NCBI GenBank assembly: GCA_002104895.1
Contig: MCFG01000606.1
Span: 1-24,285, forward strand
Length of the DNA stretch: 24,285 nucleotides
DNA from: Anaeromyces robustus
Taxonomy: Eukaryota; Neocallimastigomycota; Neocallimastigomycetes; Neocallimastigales; Neocallimastigaceae
Reading direction: 5' to 3'
A model generated the notes under the pieces. The model had not been told where the DNA came from, did no database searches, and saw only the letters and a list, made by a program, of their open reading frames with translations. The position numbers and the translations under genes are program-made. Shown here piece after piece: positions 21,313-24,285 of this stretch; positions within the stretch are counted from its first letter, which is position 1; each line of letters opens with the position of its first letter.

Positions 21313-21992
21313 TTTGAAATCATAAAATTATTAATACTATTATTATCTAAATATAAAATATATATATTATGTGATTATTTATAATGTTTATTTAGGTTAT
21401 TGGTGATGATAAAGCTAACCCAGAATATATTGCTGCTGATTTATTAAGTCAAGCTGAACATGGAAAGGATAGTCAATCTGTCTATATTGCTGTTAATTTA
21501 ACTGATGAACAATTTAAGGCTGTTGAGGATCAAGTTAAGAAACAAGGTGCTTGCTTACCACGTGCTAACATTGCTAAATATGCTATTGGTAACAGTTTCG
21601 CATTACGTGTTAAGACTTTAGATGAAGCTATTGCTTTCTCTAATGCTTATGCTCCAGAACATTTAATTATTAATGTTGATGATATGGAAAATAAGAAGGA
21701 TGAAATTATTAATAAAATTACTAATGCTGGTTCAGTCTTCTTAGGTGGTTACACTACTGAAAGTTGTGGTGATTATGCTTCAGGTACTAATCATACTTTA
21801 CCAACCTATGGTTATGCTCGTATGTACTCTGGTACCAATACTGGTAGTTTCTTAAAACACATAACTGCACAATACATTACTAAAGAAGGTTTAAAGAACA
21901 TTGGTCCAGCTGTTATGAAATTAGCTGAATGTGAAAGTTTAGATGCTCATAGAAATGCTGTTGCTGTTCGTATGAAGGATATTCAAAATTAA
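16691..21992 (+). CDS. HIS4: HIS4: trifunctional histidine biosynthesis enzyme with a duplicated histidinol dehydrogenase domain
   Basis: Spliced from exons 16691-17657, 18419-19485, 19707-21095 and 21396-21992 (4020 nt, 1339 residues, TAA stop). Order: fungal N-terminal region (1 to about 230); phosphoribosyl-AMP cyclohydrolase with Mg motif D307-C-D309-x-D311 and zinc cysteines C308, C325, C332; phosphoribosyl-ATP pyrophosphohydrolase (about 337-420, KIIEEA at 367, EAAD motif); HDH copy 1 (about 430-870); a short linker (GITTVGSTVYLEAKT); HDH copy 2 (about 892-1336). HDH oxidises L-histidinol to histidine in two NAD-dependent steps. Residues matching bacterial HisD zinc and catalytic positions are present in both copies: Q697/H700, E766-H767, D804, H863 and Q1160/H1163, E1229-H1230, D1267, H1326. 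Yeast His4 is about 800 residues with one HDH. Splice frames agree and restore conserved blocks (TGTG/FCHLN; PAGPSEVL/VIAD). Family identity is near certain; the tandem arrangement is read from this assembly. Confidence 0.93.
17658..18418 (+). other. HIS4 intron 1 (761 bp, phase 1)
   Basis: Donor GTAATT, acceptor AAG rather than the commoner TAG/CAG. The acceptor directly abuts an AAC/AAT trinucleotide array (about 18387-18417). Joining restores the conserved TGTG-FCHLN block between the Mg motif and the last two zinc cysteines of the cyclohydrolase, which fixes both sites. Confidence 0.88.
18735..19498 (+). repeat. Tandem repeat copy A, 764 bp identical to 20345-21108
   Basis: Line-by-line reading shows no difference from the copy 1610 bp downstream, including silent positions and the first 13 bases of the intron. 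It covers the linker end (EEEKK) and the first half of HDH. Confidence 0.92.
19486..19706 (+). other. HIS4 intron 2 (221 bp, phase 0, HDH copy 1)
   Basis: Donor GTAAGT, acceptor TTTAG. It splits HDH between PAGPSEVL and VIAD. It occupies exactly the same position and phase as intron 3, so it was carried along by the duplication. Apart from the first 13 bases, the two introns no longer align. Confidence 0.9.
19707..20291 (+). repeat. Diverged downstream part of HDH copy 1
   Basis: The 585 bp aligns with 21396-21980 at an offset of 1689 bp with about 25 base differences (roughly 4 percent) and about 11 amino-acid changes. Most of these lie near the start (VIADGSAKPEY against VIGDDKANPEY). This contrasts with zero differences in the upstream part. 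Confidence 0.88.
20345..21108 (+). repeat. Tandem repeat copy B, 764 bp identical to 18735-19498
   Basis: Same content as copy A at an offset of 1610 bp. Identity breaks on the left inside the linker (AKTEEEKK against AADEEEKK) and on the right inside the intron T-run. Confidence 0.92.
21096..21395 (+). other. HIS4 intron 3 (300 bp, phase 0, HDH copy 2)
   Basis: Donor GTAAGT, acceptor TTTAG, between PAGPSEVL and VIGD. It is longer than its homologue intron 2 and contains a T-run at its start and an A-run near 21282-21310, so homopolymer expansion accounts for much of the difference. Confidence 0.9.
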
Positions 21993-21994
21993 TC

Positions 21995-21998
<4 letters not shown>

Positions 21999-22041
<43 letters not shown>

Positions 22042-22052
22042 ATTTTTTTTTT
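21999..22052. repeat. A-run then T-run just after the HIS4 stop
   Basis: Thirty A, one G, thirteen A, then ten T, beginning six bases after the stop codon. It is genomic A-rich sequence at the start of the 3' UTR; whether it influences 3' end formation cannot be told. Confidence 0.75.
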
Positions 22053-22382
22053 CTAAAATAATCATAATATTGTATTAAAATTCTTTTATAAAAAATTTTT
22101 AAATTAGATTTTTTTTTTATTTTTATATATATATAATATATAATTAATACTTTTAATTAAAAAAAAATAATGCAATATTTTTTTTACATCATAAAAATAA
22201 GTAATAAAAAAATTCCCACCCTTTTTTTTTTTTTTAAATATATATATATATATAATGAAAAAATTAAATATATAATATATTCCTTATTTTAATTTGTATA
22301 AATATTATAAAAAATTAATATGTTAAAAATAAGTAAAACAAAAACAAAAACAAAAAATATCAAATAGTAAACATAACAAAAA

Positions 22383-22423
<41 letters not shown>

Positions 22424-22697
22424 ATAGAAGAAAATAAATTGTAAGAAAAACAATATATACTTAATAAAAATTAAAATATATAATATATATATATTAAAAA
22501 TGGGATATTTAATTTTTATTATTATACATAGGTTAACATTAACATTTTTAATTTTATTATTGTTTTTGTTGTTATTATTAAATATTTAATTATTTTTTCT
22601 TTATTGTATATAATACATCTTTATAATTTTATATTTTCTTTATTGTATGTAATAATATTTTCATATTATAATTTTAATTTTATTTTATTTTATTTTT

Positions 22698-23226
22698 TAT
22701 TCTATTATATATTTATGTATATATATTATTATAATTGATTCATCATTATAAAATTTTCATAGTTTTTTTTTTATCAAAAATACTAATTACAAACAGTAGT
22801 CGTAATATTCTTTTCTATCCTAATTGTTTATATCTATCTTTTTAAATTTTATATTATCATCCTTTATTAAATTGATTCGGTAAAAAAGCACCTGTTATAT
22901 ATCTCTAATTATTTTCTTTATTATTTGTTCATAATCATCATCGATAAGTATAATCTCTTCATCATTTTGTTCAAAACGGGTTGTATTTTGTTGTGTTATT
23001 TTTGTGGTTATGAGTTTATTGGGTTACATTAGGTTTTATTGTAGGATGGATATGTTGGGTACCCATAAGACTTAAATTTATATAAAATAACATTCTTTAT
23101 ATGAATTACATTTGCTTATATTATTTAAAAAGACATTGTTGATAATATTAATTAAATATATATTATTCTTATTTTTTTTTTATTCTATTATTTATGTATA
23201 TATTATATTTGATTCATCATTATAAA
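22698..23226. repeat. Pair of degenerate direct repeats about 480 bp apart
   Basis: A segment beginning TTCTATTAT and ending GATTCATCATTATAAA occurs at about 22698-22752 and again at about 23182-23226 with small indels. The shared GATTCATCATTATAAA end is the most specific part. Confidence 0.6.
22895..23023 (-). pseudogene. Coding-like remnant or terminal exon, unidentified
   Basis: Read on the minus strand, 42 open codons end in TAA. They include an acidic motif (EEIILIDDDYEQIIKKIIRDI, trimmed: EEIILIDDDYEQ) and a polar TTKITQQNTTRFEQN stretch, in DNA richer in G/C than its surroundings. There is no ATG. Immediately upstream (about 23037-23075), a different frame reads KSYGYPTYPSYNKT before a stop, so the two may be pieces of one frame-shifted coding region. 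Alternatively this is a last exon whose upstream exons lie elsewhere. No AG acceptor joining the two frames was found. I do not recognise the protein. Confidence 0.25.
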
Positions 23227-23273
23227 TTTTATATTATTTAAAAAGAATTTGTTGACAATATTAATTAAATATA
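23116..23273. repeat. 45-bp direct repeat, two copies 113 bp apart
   Basis: Copies at 23116-23160 and 23229-23273 match at 42 of 45 positions; both contain ATTATTTAAAAAGA and AATATTAATTAAATATA. Confidence 0.75.
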
Positions 23274-23295
23274 ATATAAAAAGTTCGGTTAGAAT

Positions 23296-23332
23296 TAAAA
23301 CTTGTTCAAATATAAAATTTGAACAAGTTTTA
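23296..23332. repeat. 16-bp stem hairpin
   Basis: TAAAACTTGTTCAAAT and its exact reverse complement flank a 5-bp loop (23312-23316). This is a strong perfect hairpin with G/C pairs. It could act as a terminator-like or foldback structure, but it adjoins no defined gene. Confidence 0.65.
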
Positions 23333-24147
23333 TATTTATTATGTCCAAAATAATCAGTATTTATGATGTGGTACAAGAGTTTTACAATAAATTGAATTTA
23401 AGGTGAAAATGTGTAGTTTTTAAAAATATACTTTATATAAGTAATTCATCTTAAAAAGTTTATTTTGTTAAATCTATTATTGTAAATTGTTTTTATTTTA
23501 AAACTATCTAAATAGACCGTAATTATATATATGTTAAAAAAAAAATAGAATATTATATAAGTTTTTTTTTTTTATTTTTTTTTTTTATTTTTTTTTTTAT
23601 TTTTTTTATTATTTTTATTTGTTAAAATTTATAAAATATTTTAGCATATTTATTACATAATTTAGAGAATACATATATCTTTTAATTTAATATCTTTAAT
23701 AAATTATTAAATTTATCTTTATAATGAAGTGAATATATATATATATAAATGGATGGACCATCCAAATTTTAGAATAATTTGTAAAGTTTAACTTGGTCGA
23801 AATGCTCAATAATCTAATACGTAGGGTGTTCACTAATATAAATTTTATTATAAGTTTTATTATAAATATAGTTTCTTTATTTAAATTTGTTTAATTATTT
23901 TATTATTATATTTTATTAGATTATTATTAGGTTAATAATCTTACAAAGAATGTAAGAATACATATTTCATCAATCTTTTATACATTTTCATTGAACAATA
24001 CAATAATATAAGTAAATTAATATTTATATTAATTATAATAATATATATTAAAAATAATATAAGATAAGAATATAATTTGTTAATAAAATAAAAGTATAAT
24101 TTATATTCAACTGTATTATTAATAAAATTAATAATAATTAAATTGTA

Positions 24148-24234
24148 TAAGGATTTGGGGCGCATAAACATGCTGAATAATAAATATTTAATAGATATAA
24201 TGTGGCTTATATCTATAATCCATTCAAATCCTTA
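24148..24234. other. Foldable 87-nt segment with closing stem and two internal hairpins
   Basis: TAAGGATTTG (24148-24157) pairs with CAAATCCTTA (24225-24234). Inside lie a small GCAT/ATGC hairpin (24162-24173) and a 10-bp hairpin ATAGATATAA/TTATATCTAT with loop TGTGGC (24191-24216). The left part contains a G/C-rich island (GGGGCGC). It looks like a three-way-junction RNA or a small foldback element. It is not a tRNA: there is no T-arm or anticodon arm. Confidence 0.35.
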
Positions 24235-24285
24235 ACATAATTTAAAGTTATAAACTAATTATAATGAATAAATATAAAAGATTTT

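Larger units (their letters stand above)
21993..24285. other. AT-rich spacer downstream of HIS4
   Basis: No intact gene is supported. It holds A/T runs (for example 36 A at 22385-22420), short dispersed direct repeats, a coding-like remnant near 22895-23090, hairpins, and a GC-richer foldable segment near the right edge. A 21-codon plus-strand frame at 23341-23406 (MSKIISIYDVV...) has coding-like composition but is too short to call. Confidence 0.7.

Noticed and set aside
24148-24234. tRNA at the right edge (TTCAAAT resembles a T-loop)
   Set aside because: No T-stem pairs around it, and there is no anticodon arm or acceptor of 7 bp.

Overview
The window looks like nuclear DNA of a very AT-rich fungus, most likely an anaerobic gut fungus (Neocallimastigomycota). 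Three things point there: a fungal-type multifunctional HIS4 histidine gene with short GT-AG introns; coding DNA of ordinary complexity lying between almost pure A/T spacers full of homopolymers and TTA/TTTA microsatellites; and standard stop codons. The lineage call is inference. No rRNA, tRNA, CRISPR or bacterial-type signals were seen.

Layout. 1-1447 is an AT-rich spacer. 1448-10549 (minus) is one uninterrupted 3033-residue gene: an acidic repeat N-terminus, a Pro-rich/basic segment, a very long coiled coil built from 15-residue and 33-residue tandem repeats, and a C-terminal block of about 16 leucine-rich repeats. 10550-16690 is a 6.1-kb spacer between two divergently transcribed genes. 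It holds a candidate small upstream exon (10780-11001, minus), a 56-bp perfect palindrome, a 100-bp poly(A)-tailed insertion with 13-bp target-site duplications, and an 803-bp DNA transposon (MITE) that contains an inverted copy of itself. 16691-21992 (plus) is HIS4 in four exons. 21993-24285 is an AT-rich 3' spacer with short direct repeats, hairpins and a coding-like remnant.

The most unusual item is HIS4. Normal fungal HIS4 is PRA-CH / PRA-PH / histidinol dehydrogenase (HDH). Here the HDH domain occurs twice in frame, giving a predicted 1339-residue protein (about 800 in yeast), and both HDH copies keep the expected zinc and catalytic residues. The first 764 bp of the two copies are identical by eye, whereas the introns and the downstream exon parts have diverged. 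Exon 3 is exactly one duplication unit (1389 nt) between two phase-0 introns, so skipping it would give a canonical trifunctional protein of 876 residues.

The two genes show no functional link. They share only the long divergent spacer.
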